Shown here piece by piece: positions 44,161 through 51,863 of a stretch of 60,112 nucleotides of DNA. The stretch spans positions 5,779-65,890 of the forward strand of contig JBBDQS010000001.1 of assembly GCA_040905805.1 (NCBI GenBank). Direction: 5' to 3'. Position 1 is the first letter of the stretch, and each line of letters starts with the position of its first letter. Made by a program: the position numbers and the translations under genes. The notes beneath the pieces are model-generated. The model had not been told where the DNA came from and did not search any database. It saw only the letters and a program-made list of their open reading frames with translations. Origin of the DNA: Egibacteraceae bacterium. GTDB taxonomy: Bacteria; Actinomycetota; Nitriliruptoria; Euzebyales; Egibacteraceae.

Positions 44161-45360
44161 TCAGCCCGTCAGGGTGCCCAGGTAGGCGTCGAGGTTGCGC
44201 ACGACCTCGTCCAGGGAGTCCCCCCCGGTCTTCTCGAGCAGCGCGTCGGCGACGGTCAACGCCACGACGGCCTCGCACACCACGCCGGCCCGGGGCACCG
44301 CGCACACGTCGGAGCGCTGGGTGATGGCCTGCGCGGGCTCGCCCGTCGAGACATCGACGGTGTCCAGCGGGCGGGTCAGGCTGGAGATCGGCTTCATGGC
44401 CGCACGGACCCGCAGGGGCTCGCCCGTGGTCATCCCGCCCTCGAGGCCTCCCGCCCGCTGCGTCGCCCGCCGGTACGGCGAGACGCCGTCCTGGCCCGGA
44501 GCGGCCGGATGGATGGTGTCGTGCGCCTCGGAGCCCGGGACCGCGGCGCTGCCGAACCCGTCACCGATCGCGACGCCCTTGAAGGCCTGGATGCTCATGA
44601 GGGCCGCGGCCAGGCGGGTGTCGAGCTTGCGGTCCCAGTGGACATGGCTGCCGAGGCCGGGCGGCAGGCCGTCGACGAGCACCTCGATCACGCCCCCGAG
44701 GGTGTCGTTGTCGGCCTTGGCGGCATCGATGCGCGCGACCATCCGCGCGCTGGCGCCCGGGTCGGCGCAGCGCACCGGGTCCGCGTCGATGCGCGGCGTG
44801 TCGGTCGGCCCGGGCGGGGGGGCGTCGTCGGCGACCGTGACCTCGCCGATGCGCACGACGTGGGAGACGATCCCGATGCCCACGGCGGCGAGCAGGCCGC
44901 GCGCGCACGCGGCCAGCCCGACACGGGTCGCGGTCTCGCGGGCGCTTGCCCGCTCGAGGACGTTGCGGGCCTCCCCGAAGCCGTACTTCTGCATGCCGAC
45001 GAGATCCGCATGTCCGGGACGGGGACGGGTCAGCGGCGCACCGCGACCCGTGGCGAGCAGCGCATCGGCATCCTCGGGCGGGTCCACGCCCATCACCTCG
45101 GTCCACTTCGGCCACTCGGTGTTGTGGATCACGAGCGCGATCGGCGAGCCGATCGTCAGGCCGTGGCGGACACCGGCGAGGATCTCGAAGTGGTCGGCCT
45201 CGAAGGACATCCGCGGTGACCGGCCGTGGCCGAGGCGACGGCGCTCCAGCTGGCGGGCGATCTCGGCACGGTCGACGGGGACGCCGGCGGGCAGCCCTTC
45301 CAGGATGCCGACCAGTGCCGGTCCGTGGGACTCGCCGGCGGTGAGGTAGCGCAGGGTCAT
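44161..45360 (-). CDS. aroC: Chorismate synthase
   Basis: Last shikimate-pathway step, making chorismate with reduced FMN. From the ATG at 45360 ([18 protein letters not shown]) it has 399 residues. Family signatures: [47 protein letters not shown], and [15 protein letters not shown]. It is intact. A fragment covering its 5' part (45211-45285) plus the 3' end is duplicated at 47878-47976. Confidence 0.97.
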   Translation of the reverse strand: MTLRYLTAGESHGPALVGILEGLPAGVPVDRAEIARQLERRRLGHGRSPRMSFEADHFEILAGVRHGLTIGSPIALVIHNTEWPKWTEVMGVDPPEDADALLATGRGAPLTRPRPGHADLVGMQKYGFGEARNVLERASARETATRVGLAACARGLLAAVGIGIVSHVVRIGEVTVADDAPPPGPTDTPRIDADPVRCADPGASARMVARIDAAKADNDTLGGVIEVLVDGLPPGLGSHVHWDRKLDTRLAAALMSIQAFKGVAIGDGFGSAAVPGSEAHDTIHPAAPGQDGVSPYRRATQRAGGLEGGMTTGEPLRVRAAMKPISSLTRPLDTVDVSTGEPAQAITQRSDVCAVPRAGVVCEAVVALTVADALLEKTGGDSLDEVVRNLDAYLGTLTG

Positions 45361-45397
45361 GGTGCCCGCAGCGTACTGCCCGCGCCCCTGGCGGCCC

Positions 45398-45613
45398 TCA
45401 GCTGCCGTGCGCCTCCTCCGGGGGCACCGCGACGGCCCCGTCCAGGTACGCGTCGAGGTCTCGTCCGCGGATCCGGTAGTTCTTGCCGACGCGGATGGCC
45501 GGCAGGTCACCGGCCTTGATCAGGCGGTAGACGGTCATGTTGGAGACGCGCATGTGCTCGGCCACCTCGGCCACGGTCCACAGTCGATCCCCGCCTGCTG
45601 CGCCTTCCGGCAT
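45398..45613 (-). CDS. Excisionase-family (MerR-like) helix-turn-helix protein
   Basis: Small DNA-binding protein of 71 residues. [21 protein letters not shown] forms the helix-turn-helix, followed by [16 protein letters not shown] (wing) and RGRDLDAYL, the standard excisionase/BldC-like layout. The ATG at 45613 has AGAGGA 7 bases ahead. Such proteins occur both as phage or element excisionases and as chromosomal regulators, so the name does not prove a mobile element. It lies 37 bases before aroC and after the FG-GAP gene; it could control either. Confidence 0.85.
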   Translation of the reverse strand: MPEGAAGGDRLWTVAEVAEHMRVSNMTVYRLIKAGDLPAIRVGKNYRIRGRDLDAYLDGAVAVPPEEAHGS

Positions 45614-45727
45614 CCCTGAGTCCTCTCGCGGGCCGGCGTGCTGGCATGCCGGCGCTCCCCTGGCGGCACGACGCCGCCCTGCCTGTGCTGGCGCCGTCCC
45701 TCTGCCGGAGCTCTGGTCACCAGCCTC

Positions 45728-45757
45728 ATCCTGAACACCAGTCCCGCTACACGTCAA
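45728..45757 (-). promoter_or_regulatory. Predicted promoter of the helix-turn-helix gene
   Basis: On the minus strand TTGACG (45757-45752) and CAGGAT (45733-45728) are 18 bases apart. It would start a transcript ~110 bases before the small helix-turn-helix gene and could continue into aroC. Confidence 0.5.
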
Positions 45758-45780
45758 GGGCAACGTCGAACCGCAGGCGT

Positions 45781-47658
45781 CTACGCCCGGTTCCGGCCGA
45801 GGTTTCTCGTCGCTATTGTCCGCTTTTGAAGGACGGCCGGTAGATGCCGGTAGATGGCGTGGGGCAGCGGCAGGGGGATGTCGGTGTCCGTCCCGTGCAC
45901 GATGGTGGTCTCCTCGCCGCGGACCAGCCACTCGCCGGTCGACGGGCGGTAGACCGCGACGTCGGTGGCACCCTCGCCGGTGTAGTGGCCCGGCATCGGC
46001 ACGTCGCCGTCCTGCCCGTGGTGGACGGGGCCGTCCACCCCCTGGATGTGCCAGGTGCCCGTGGACGGGCGGTAGAACGCGACGTCGGTGGTGCCGTCGC
46101 CGGTGTAGTCGCCGGGCACCGGCACGTCGCCGTCCTGCCCGTGGCGCATCCGGCCCACCCCGTGGATGTGCCAGTCGCCCGTCGACGGGCGGTACACCGC
46201 GACATCGGTGGTGCCGTCGCCGGTGTAGTCGCCGGGCACCGGCACGTCGCCGTCCTCGCCGAAACGCAGCTCGCTGACCCCGCGGATGTGCCAGGTGCTC
46301 GTGGACGGGCGGTACACGGCGATGTCGGTAGCGCCGTCGCCGGTGTAGTCGCCGGGCACCGGCACGTCATCCTCGTCGCCGTAGCGGAACTCGCCGACCC
46401 CGTGGATGAGCCAGGTGCCGGTGGATGGACGGTAGACGGCGGCGTCGGTGGCACCGTCGCCGGTGTAGTCGCCAACCGCACCCCCGGGATGCACGGTGAC
46501 GGTGACCGTGGCGCCGGCGGTGGCGCCGTGCCGGTCGGTCACGACGTAGGAGAACGAGTCCTTCCCGGCGAAACCGGGACCCGCGGTGTAGGTGCACCGG
46601 CCTGCCCTGACGCACACGACCGAGCCGTGCGGCGCACCGGTCCAGTGCGCGACCGCCAACCCGTCGCCGCGGTCGTTGGCCAGCACGTCGACCGACCCGG
46701 CGGCGTGGCGGCGCGCCACAAGCGCGTCGTCCACCGCCACGATGGTTGCCCTGGCGTCGGGCGGTGGAGCCGGTGCAGGCGCGGTATCCGGGGCAGGTGC
46801 GGGGTCTTGGACAGGGGCTGGGGCTGGGGCTGGGGCCTCGGGGGCCGGTGCGGGCGGGGGCGCAGGAGCTGGGGCCTCGGAGGCCGGTGCGGGCGGGGGC
46901 GCGGGAGCGAGAGCCTCGAGGGCGGGGGCCTCGGGGGCTGGTGCGGGCGGGGGCGCCACGACAAGGTCGGGCGCGGGGGTCGGGGGCGAGGAGGCGGTGA
47001 GCTCCGAAGACGGTGGCGTCAGCCGATCGTTGATCGTGCGCGCCACCGTGGGCTCGACACAGGACGCGAAGCCGTAGGCGCGCTCGCCGATGACGGTGAG
47101 GTGGACCGCGACGGTCTGCTCGACCTCCACGTTGCTCTCCAGGCCCGACAGGACCACCTGCACGTGCATCCGGTACACCGGCGAGCTGAGCGCCGTGTCG
47201 TGCAGCGGACCGTACGGCATCCGCCAGTCAGCCACGGGGGCGACCGTGTCCGCGCGCAGGGTCAGCTCCTGACGCAGTTGGTCGGGGACGCCGTCGGGGT
47301 ACCAGGCCCGCCGGCACCGCTCGACGGAGTAGCCGAGGCTCGGATGGAGCCGCTCGGCCACGAACGTGATCCCGTCCACGGGACTGCCCTGGAACGCCGC
47401 GGTCCGCTCGTCCCAGTACGCGGCGATCGCGGCGGCGTGCTCGTCCGGCACCGCGACGTCCTCCTGGGCAGAGGAGGCCTGCGGGAGATCCTGAAACGGT
47501 GCGGACGGCTCGGCCGACGCCGCCGTGCCCGCTCCCGCGCCGATCCCGGTCCCGAGCGCCAGCGCGAACGCCAGCAGCATGACCATGGGTTGACGCAGGC
47601 GTGATCCCCGCACGGGTTCGTGCGGGGTACCCAAGGTCGTGCTCCATACGGGCGCCAT
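45781..47658 (-). CDS. Secreted FG-GAP/VCBS-type repeat protein with Pro/Ala-rich stalk
   Basis: A 625-residue exported protein of unknown role. The N-terminus has a basic region and hydrophobic stretch (VMLLAFALALGTGIGAGAG) with a likely signal-peptidase site near residue 49. A globular part follows, then a Pro/Ala-rich stalk (~residues 223-300), a Big/cadherin-like domain with TIVAVDDALVA and VDVLANDRGDG, and five ~40-residue repeats of the form GDYTGDGxTDVAVYRPSTGTW, whose Asp-rich loops resemble calcium-binding FG-GAP blades. Repeats are near-identical in DNA (120-bp period). It lies between pilus genes and aroC, flanked by an aroC duplication. A surface adhesin is a guess. Confidence 0.85.
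   Translation of the reverse strand: MAPVWSTTLGTPHEPVRGSRLRQPMVMLLAFALALGTGIGAGAGTAASAEPSAPFQDLPQASSAQEDVAVPDEHAAAIAAYWDERTAAFQGSPVDGITFVAERLHPSLGYSVERCRRAWYPDGVPDQLRQELTLRADTVAPVADWRMPYGPLHDTALSSPVYRMHVQVVLSGLESNVEVEQTVAVHLTVIGERAYGFASCVEPTVARTINDRLTPPSSELTASSPPTPAPDLVVAPPPAPAPEAPALEALAPAPPPAPASEAPAPAPPPAPAPEAPAPAPAPVQDPAPAPDTAPAPAPPPDARATIVAVDDALVARRHAAGSVDVLANDRGDGLAVAHWTGAPHGSVVCVRAGRCTYTAGPGFAGKDSFSYVVTDRHGATAGATVTVTVHPGGAVGDYTGDGATDAAVYRPSTGTWLIHGVGEFRYGDEDDVPVPGDYTGDGATDIAVYRPSTSTWHIRGVSELRFGEDGDVPVPGDYTGDGTTDVAVYRPSTGDWHIHGVGRMRHGQDGDVPVPGDYTGDGTTDVAFYRPSTGTWHIQGVDGPVHHGQDGDVPMPGHYTGEGATDVAVYRPSTGEWLVRGEETTIVHGTDTDIPLPLPHAIYRHLPAVLQKRTIATRNLGRNRA
45900..46480 (-). repeat. Intragenic ~120-bp repeats in the FG-GAP gene
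   Basis: Five in-frame copies encode the FG-GAP-like units. Segments such as the one around GTAGTCGCCGGGCACCGGCA recur at ~46107, ~46227 and ~46347, with over 50 identical bases between some neighbours. High identity suggests recent duplication or gene conversion, and makes the region prone to copy-number change and misassembly. Confidence 0.8.
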
Positions 47659-47693
47659 CGTTGCCTACTGACCTTTCCACATCAACGACACAG

Positions 47694-47711
47694 ATCTAGA
47701 GGTCCCTAGAT
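47694..47711. promoter_or_regulatory. Inverted repeat in front of the FG-GAP gene
   Basis: ATCTAG, six spacer bases, CTAGAT: exact 6-bp arms, 35 bases before the FG-GAP start codon. AT-rich compared with its surroundings and placed where an operator would lie. The neighbouring helix-turn-helix protein is one candidate binder, by position only. Confidence 0.4.
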
Positions 47712-47807
47712 TAGGAATCGGCGTTTGCGCCATGACCTTGAGGACCGCTTCGCCTGCCATCATCCCGCCCCTCCCGTCACCCGCCAGCCACACCGGTCGG
47801 GGACGGG

Positions 47808-47845
47808 TTATCGGCTCTCGGACACGCATGTCCCGGAGTCGACAA
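47808..47845. repeat. 38-bp palindrome (copy 2) beside the aroC remnant
   Basis: Same length as the palindrome at 44093-44130 and identical at 31 of 38 positions. It keeps the same position relative to the aroC 3' end, so both were probably copied together. Confidence 0.8.
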
Positions 47846-47877
47846 CCGGCGGCACGTCGCCGGCGGTGGGAGCGGCT

Positions 47878-47976
47878 CAGTCGTTGCAGGGTGCGGCGGT
47901 ACCGCGGTGACCGGCCGTGCCCGAGACGACGACGCTCGAGCTGGCGGGCGATCTCGGGGCGGTCGACGGGCACGCC
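47878..47976 (-). pseudogene. Internally deleted aroC copy
   Basis: Positions 47902-47976 match aroC 45211-45285 at 68 of 75 bases, encoding [20 protein letters not shown]-like sequence. This is joined directly to sequence resembling the last ~24 bases of aroC (47878-47901) and then the downstream spacer and palindrome. About 1 kb of aroC is missing between the two parts, and there is no start codon. It begins immediately after the stop of the PilP-like gene. Confidence 0.8.
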
Positions 47977-48513
47977 TCAGACGCGGGCTTCTTCGCCCTC
48001 GCACACCACGACCCGATCGCCGCCGTCGACCGACAGGGTCGCGCAGGCGTCGGCGATGTCGACCAGCTCGAACCGGCCGGCGAACGTCTCGCCCTCGGCG
48101 GGCTCGTGGGCCTCGCCATCAACCGTGAGCTGTGCGCGCGCCGGACCGTCGCCGTCGCTGACGATGCCTGTCAGCGCCACGGTGGCGTCGCCGTCGGGGA
48201 GGTCCTCGATCTCGACAGGGGTGCTGCCCTGCCCCGGGCCACCCTCGGCGGTCACCAACTGCCGGAAGGGGTCGCGGGGGGTGAAGGACCCGAGCGACTC
48301 AGCCACGGCTGCATCATCGTGGTCCTCGACGGCGTCGTCATCGGTCTCGGGCTCGGCGCGGGGGCTCGCCGGCACGGGCAGCGCGCCGGGGTCCTCGTCG
48401 CCGCCGAACAGCAGCGGTTTGACGATGAAGACGAATGCCAGCGCGACGACCACGGCAGCTCCGAGGAGCGCGAGCAGCTTGGGGTTGAGGCGGTTGGCGA
48501 GAGGGATGCTCAT
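47977..48513 (-). CDS. PilP-like type IV pilus assembly protein
   Basis: From the ATG at 48513 it has 178 residues: one N-terminal membrane segment (LLALLGAAVVVALAFVFIV), an acidic linker, then a small domain starting with SFTPRDPFRQLV, the RDPF motif of PilP-type proteins, and ending with a beta-rich region. In PilMNOP complexes PilP links the inner-membrane platform to outer parts; a Gram-positive-type envelope would alter that role. It is the last gene of the pil cluster, 31 bases after pilO. Confidence 0.75.
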   Translation of the reverse strand: MSIPLANRLNPKLLALLGAAVVVALAFVFIVKPLLFGGDEDPGALPVPASPRAEPETDDDAVEDHDDAAVAESLGSFTPRDPFRQLVTAEGGPGQGSTPVEIEDLPDGDATVALTGIVSDGDGPARAQLTVDGEAHEPAEGETFAGRFELVDIADACATLSVDGGDRVVVCEGEEARV

Positions 48514-48544
48514 CGGCGGGCCTCCGGGCGGTGCGACCTTGGGG

Positions 48545-49243
48545 TCATGACGGTGTGTCCTCCTGGTCGCCCTGCGCGGTTGCGCCGGGATCCTGACCCT
48601 CGGGACCGCCTTCCTCGGCGCCCCCGTTCTCGCCAGGCGTGGACGGGGTCGCACCGGGGGCGTCGGGGGCGACGGTGGCGGCCACCGGTAGGACGGCGAA
48701 CAGCTGCCCGGCCCAGGTGGTCGCCAGACTGGGGAACCCCTCGGCCCCCTCCGCCAGGTTGACGCTCTGGGTCAGGACGGCGCGGGGAACGTCCTGCTCG
48801 AGCCGGCGGAAGAAGTCCACCGTCGGGAAGTAGCCACCCTCGGTGACCATGTTGACCGCGATGGACGCGAGCGTGGTGGTGGGGTCCCCGGTGTCGGGTG
48901 CGCCCTCGACGATGACCGGTTGCTCGAAGGACACCGCGGTGATGTCCACGCCGGCCGCATCGGCGGTCCGCTGGAACTGGCGGATGACGTCGGGCTGTGC
49001 CACGCCGGTAGGCAGGAACTCCTCCTGGAGGGCGACCACGGCCCGGTAGTGGTCCGCGTCCTCGCGGATGGCCTCGAGCTGGGCGATCTCGGCGGCCAGC
49101 TGGCCCTGCTGGCTCTCGAGCTCGGCGGTTGCAGACTCAAAGGCCGCCTGCTCCTCCATCGCCGGCTTGTACAGCAGGAACCAGAAGCCGGCGACGAGCA
49201 CGACAGCGACGAGCGCACCGATCAGGGGGGCACGGTTCTTCAC
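48545..49243 (-). CDS. pilO: Type IV pilus inner-membrane protein PilO
   Basis: One N-terminal membrane helix (LIGALVAVVLVAGFWFLLY) precedes a coiled coil (SATAELESQQGQLAAEIAQLEAI, shown in part) and a ferredoxin-like domain, the PilO architecture. The last ~35 residues are Gly/Pro/Glu-rich and disordered. Length is 232. Its start overlaps the pilN stop (ATGA-type, 49240-49243). It should form a heterodimer with PilN. Confidence 0.85.
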   Translation of the reverse strand: MKNRAPLIGALVAVVLVAGFWFLLYKPAMEEQAAFESATAELESQQGQLAAEIAQLEAIREDADHYRAVVALQEEFLPTGVAQPDVIRQFQRTADAAGVDITAVSFEQPVIVEGAPDTGDPTTTLASIAVNMVTEGGYFPTVDFFRRLEQDVPRAVLTQSVNLAEGAEGFPSLATTWAGQLFAVLPVAATVAPDAPGATPSTPGENGGAEEGGPEGQDPGATAQGDQEDTPS

Positions 49244-49914
49244 GGGGTGGCCTCCGTGGGCAGGCCATCGGCGTACCGGCCTGTGTAGGCGTCGCGGTCG
49301 AGGGTGACCGTGCCGGCGAAGTCGGTGACATCGGTCGCGCCGGTGTCGGCGTCGGGCGGCGCCGACGCGGTGGTGACGAAGGTGTTGAAGAACGCCCCGG
49401 CGCGGTCGAAGTCAACGATCACGGTCTCCACACCAGGCGCGACGCGCTCGACGGAGTAGCCGCTGAACTCGGCGGTGGCCACGGACTCGCCGAAGTCGAT
49501 CGCGCTGTCCTGGGCGCTGTCCGCGCCGTCGTTCGCGGCGATCGTGAGGCTGCGTAGGGACGCGTGGGACGGGAAGGCGAGCGACAGCTCGTTCAGGACC
49601 TCGGAGAAGGCGATCTCGTGCTCCATCGCCGAGGCCAGCAGGGTGTCGCGGTTCTCCATGAACTCGGCGAGCTCGCCGTACTCGGCCAGCTCGGCGACCT
49701 CGGTCTGCAGCCGGGCAACCTCAGCCTCGGCCACGTCGCGCGCCTCCTCGGCGTGTCCGACCTCGACCAGGCGCAGCACGTAGCCGGCACCCATCAGGCC
49801 GACCAGGAGCAGCACCGCGCCGGCGGTATACTGGGTGACGCGGCGGGCCCGCAGGCGCTCGGTCTGCTCCTGTGGGAGCAGGTTGACGCTGACCGCCACG
49901 GCGTTAGCGGGCAT
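49240..49914 (-). CDS. pilN: Type IV pilus assembly protein PilN
   Basis: The cytoplasmic N-terminus VSVNLLPQEQTERLRARR is the INLLP-type motif that docks into PilM. A membrane helix (AGAVLLLVGLMGAGYVLRLV) and a coiled coil follow, then a small domain facing outward. The ATG at 49914 lies inside the pilM end (11-base overlap), giving 224 residues; the longer open frame upstream belongs to another frame of pilM. Confidence 0.87.
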   Translation of the reverse strand: MPANAVAVSVNLLPQEQTERLRARRVTQYTAGAVLLLVGLMGAGYVLRLVEVGHAEEARDVAEAEVARLQTEVAELAEYGELAEFMENRDTLLASAMEHEIAFSEVLNELSLAFPSHASLRSLTIAANDGADSAQDSAIDFGESVATAEFSGYSVERVAPGVETVIVDFDRAGAFFNTFVTTASAPPDADTGATDVTDFAGTVTLDRDAYTGRYADGLPTEATP

Positions 49915-50956
49915 CGACAGCGAGGCCGACGGCCACCGCGAGCTGCGGCTCTGCGTCGACGAGTTGTGCGTAATCGTACTCGACCTTGCCAATCTTGATC
50001 TCCTGCATCGGGTGGCCGCGTTCGACCGGGATGTCCAGCTCGGATGACAGACGTGTCTGCAGGTCGGGCAGCCGGGCGCCGCCGCCGGACAGCACGACAC
50101 CGTGCACACCGACGGCTTCGGGCTGCGCCGCGTAGTAGTCCAGCGACCCGCGGATTTCGCGCACGAGCTCGTCGGTACGGTCGGCGATGAGGCGCTCGGC
50201 CTCGCCCGCGGGTGGGGCGCCGTCGCCGGCCATGCCGGCCGTCGCCTTCGTGCGCTCGGCCTCCTCGTGACTGATCCCGAGCCCCTTGCTCAGCGACGCG
50301 GTGACCGCGCTGCCGCCCATGAGCAGGACGCGCACGAACTTCGGGACACCGCAGTCGTGGACGACGATCTTGGTGACGTCGGCGCCGATGTCGAGCAGCA
50401 TCTCGCCCTCACCCGCCACCCGCGGCTCGTGCCGCACCAGGCTGCGCACCATGGCGAACGCGTCGAGGTCGATCTTGACCGGGGTGAGCTTCGCCGCCCG
50501 CACGCACGCGACCAGCGAATCGACCATCGTGCGCTGGGCCGCGACGAGCAGGATGCGGCTCATCGGCACACCGCTGTCGGACTCGTACTCGTCGAGCACA
50601 TGCAGGTCCAGGATGGCCTGCTCGACGGGGAAGGGGATGTGGTCCTGCGCCTGGAACTCCAGTGACTGGCGCAGCTCTGGCAGGGGCAGGTGGGGCAGAT
50701 CGACCTGGCGGACCACGACCTGCTGGTTAGCGAGGCCGAGCGTGACCTTGCGGTGGGAGAACTTGTAGCGCTCCCAGAGGGTGCGCAGCGCCTCGGTCAC
50801 CACATCGCCATCGACGACCTCACCGTCGCGCATCGCGCCGGGTGGCAGCTCCACCTGGCCCGTGCGCAGGAGCCGCGAGGGACCACGTCCGGTGACGCTC
50901 AGCTCCACGGCACGCACCGCGGACGAGCCGATATCAAGACCGATGGTATGGGGCAT
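49904..50956 (-). CDS. pilM: Type IV pilus assembly ATPase-fold protein PilM
   Basis: Actin-like cytoplasmic protein that binds PilN and links to the motor. From the ATG at 50956 (MPHTIGLDIGSSAVRAVEL) it has 350 residues. Nucleotide-binding pieces include GLDIGSSAVRAVE, LLDIGADVTKIVV and VVLSGGGARLPDL. It starts the pilMNOP part of the cluster after a 280-base gap that holds the pilA terminator. Confidence 0.93.
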   Translation of the reverse strand: MPHTIGLDIGSSAVRAVELSVTGRGPSRLLRTGQVELPPGAMRDGEVVDGDVVTEALRTLWERYKFSHRKVTLGLANQQVVVRQVDLPHLPLPELRQSLEFQAQDHIPFPVEQAILDLHVLDEYESDSGVPMSRILLVAAQRTMVDSLVACVRAAKLTPVKIDLDAFAMVRSLVRHEPRVAGEGEMLLDIGADVTKIVVHDCGVPKFVRVLLMGGSAVTASLSKGLGISHEEAERTKATAGMAGDGAPPAGEAERLIADRTDELVREIRGSLDYYAAQPEAVGVHGVVLSGGGARLPDLQTRLSSELDIPVERGHPMQEIKIGKVEYDYAQLVDAEPQLAVAVGLAVDAR

Positions 50957-51169
50957 ACCGCAGTCCTCGTCGGATTCGGTGCAATCCTTTAGCACCTCGT
51001 GCGCGCGCACCACCAGCGCGTGGTCCGCAGCGTGGGCGGGTCAGCCGGGCGCGTCAGCAGTCGGTGGACTGCCTGTCGACCTCGACCCGCGGACGTGGGC
51101 CGTCAGGGGTGTCGACGGTCAGCAGCCAGGGCGCCGAGCGTCTCCAGGGAGGCGCCCCGGACGCGCCGA

Positions 51170-51198
51170 AAGGGCGGCTCCCGGGGGGAGCCGCCCTT
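51170..51198 (-). terminator. Strong hairpin after pilA
   Basis: AAGGGCGGCTCC and GGAGCCGCCCTT form a perfect 12-bp stem around five bases, about 42 bases after the pilA stop. On the minus strand it is followed by TTTC, a weak U tract. A second small dyad, CAACAGGC-A-GCCTGTTG (51212-51228), lies between it and the gene. It probably limits read-through from abundant pilA mRNA into pilM. Confidence 0.7.
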
Positions 51199-51239
51199 CG
51201 GGCAACCGCTACAACAGGCAGCCTGTTGCCAGCCGAGCG

Positions 51240-51632
51240 TTAGGTGCCGGAGATGGATCCGACGCTCGAGTCGAGGGTGTAGACGGTGTCGCTGTTGACG
51301 TGCGACGCGGTCATCACGTACCCGTCGGCGTCCGCGCTCACGATGGCGAAGTCCACCACGGCTGGGTCGCTGTTGAAGCCCTCACCCTCGAGGGCGGCCA
51401 CGTCCGCGAGGGCGTACGAGCCGTCGTTGCCCGTGGCGTAGGACTCCATCGCCACCGCGGCGTTGCGCAGGTCGGACTGGGCGGTGCCGTCCCAGGCGCG
51501 CTCGCGCTGGGAGAGGAAGGTCGGGATGGCGATGGCGGCGAGGATGCCGATGATGATGACGACGACGAGGAGCTCGATGAGGGTGAAGCCCTCTTCGTTG
51601 CCTTGGAGCCGCTTCTGGATCCACTTGGTCAC
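51240..51632 (-). CDS. pilA: Major type IV pilin
   Basis: Structural pilin of 130 residues. The class III leader MTKWIQKRLQGNEEG is followed by FTLIELLVVVIIIGILAAIA, with cleavage expected between Gly and Phe and Glu at position +5. The C-terminal globular part is short, acidic and without cysteines. The GTG start has CCGGAGG 6 bases ahead. A c-di-GMP riboswitch precedes it and a strong hairpin follows, suggesting its own highly regulated transcript. Confidence 0.95.
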   Translation of the reverse strand: MTKWIQKRLQGNEEGFTLIELLVVVIIIGILAAIAIPTFLSQRERAWDGTAQSDLRNAAVAMESYATGNDGSYALADVAALEGEGFNSDPAVVDFAIVSADADGYVMTASHVNSDTVYTLDSSVGSISGT

Positions 51633-51689
51633 GGTGTACCTCCGGTGCGTTGGGATGATGGCAAGTTGCAGTCCCGCAGCGGTGCCCCT

Positions 51690-51812
51690 CGGACATCTGG
51701 TAGCGAGGCAGCCCGGCTGGCCGGGGAATGAACGAAAGTCCCGGCTCCGTGGCTTTGCGTCCCCGCCTCACGGCGGGTTTGCCTTGTCTGCGTCCGCTTC
51801 CTTGCGATTACT
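51690..51812 (-). ncRNA. Cyclic-di-GMP-I (GEMM) riboswitch in front of pilA
   Basis: The minus strand contains the conserved GEMM-I core in order: AAGGCAAACC (51785-51776), a stem CCGCC/GGCGG capped by a GNRA-type loop (GTGA), GGGACGCAAAGCC, then a second stem-loop (GAGCCGGG ... CCCCGGC) and CAGCCGGGCTGCC. These match the ligand pocket and tetraloop-receptor parts of the class I c-di-GMP aptamer. It ends ~60 bases before the pilA start. The expression platform is not obvious, so I cannot say whether c-di-GMP raises or lowers expression. Confidence 0.88.
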
Positions 51813-51863
51813 CTGTGTCCGTCGGCACGAACATGGCCCGCCTTGAGCGGAAAGAGGCGTGGG

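Noticed and set aside
45398-45613. Proof of a phage or integrative element from the excisionase-like gene
   Set aside because: No integrase, att site or phage gene is visible, and many such small helix-turn-helix proteins are ordinary chromosomal regulators.
45900-46480. CRISPR or intergenic repeat array
   Set aside because: The repeats are in frame within one gene and encode FG-GAP-like protein units.
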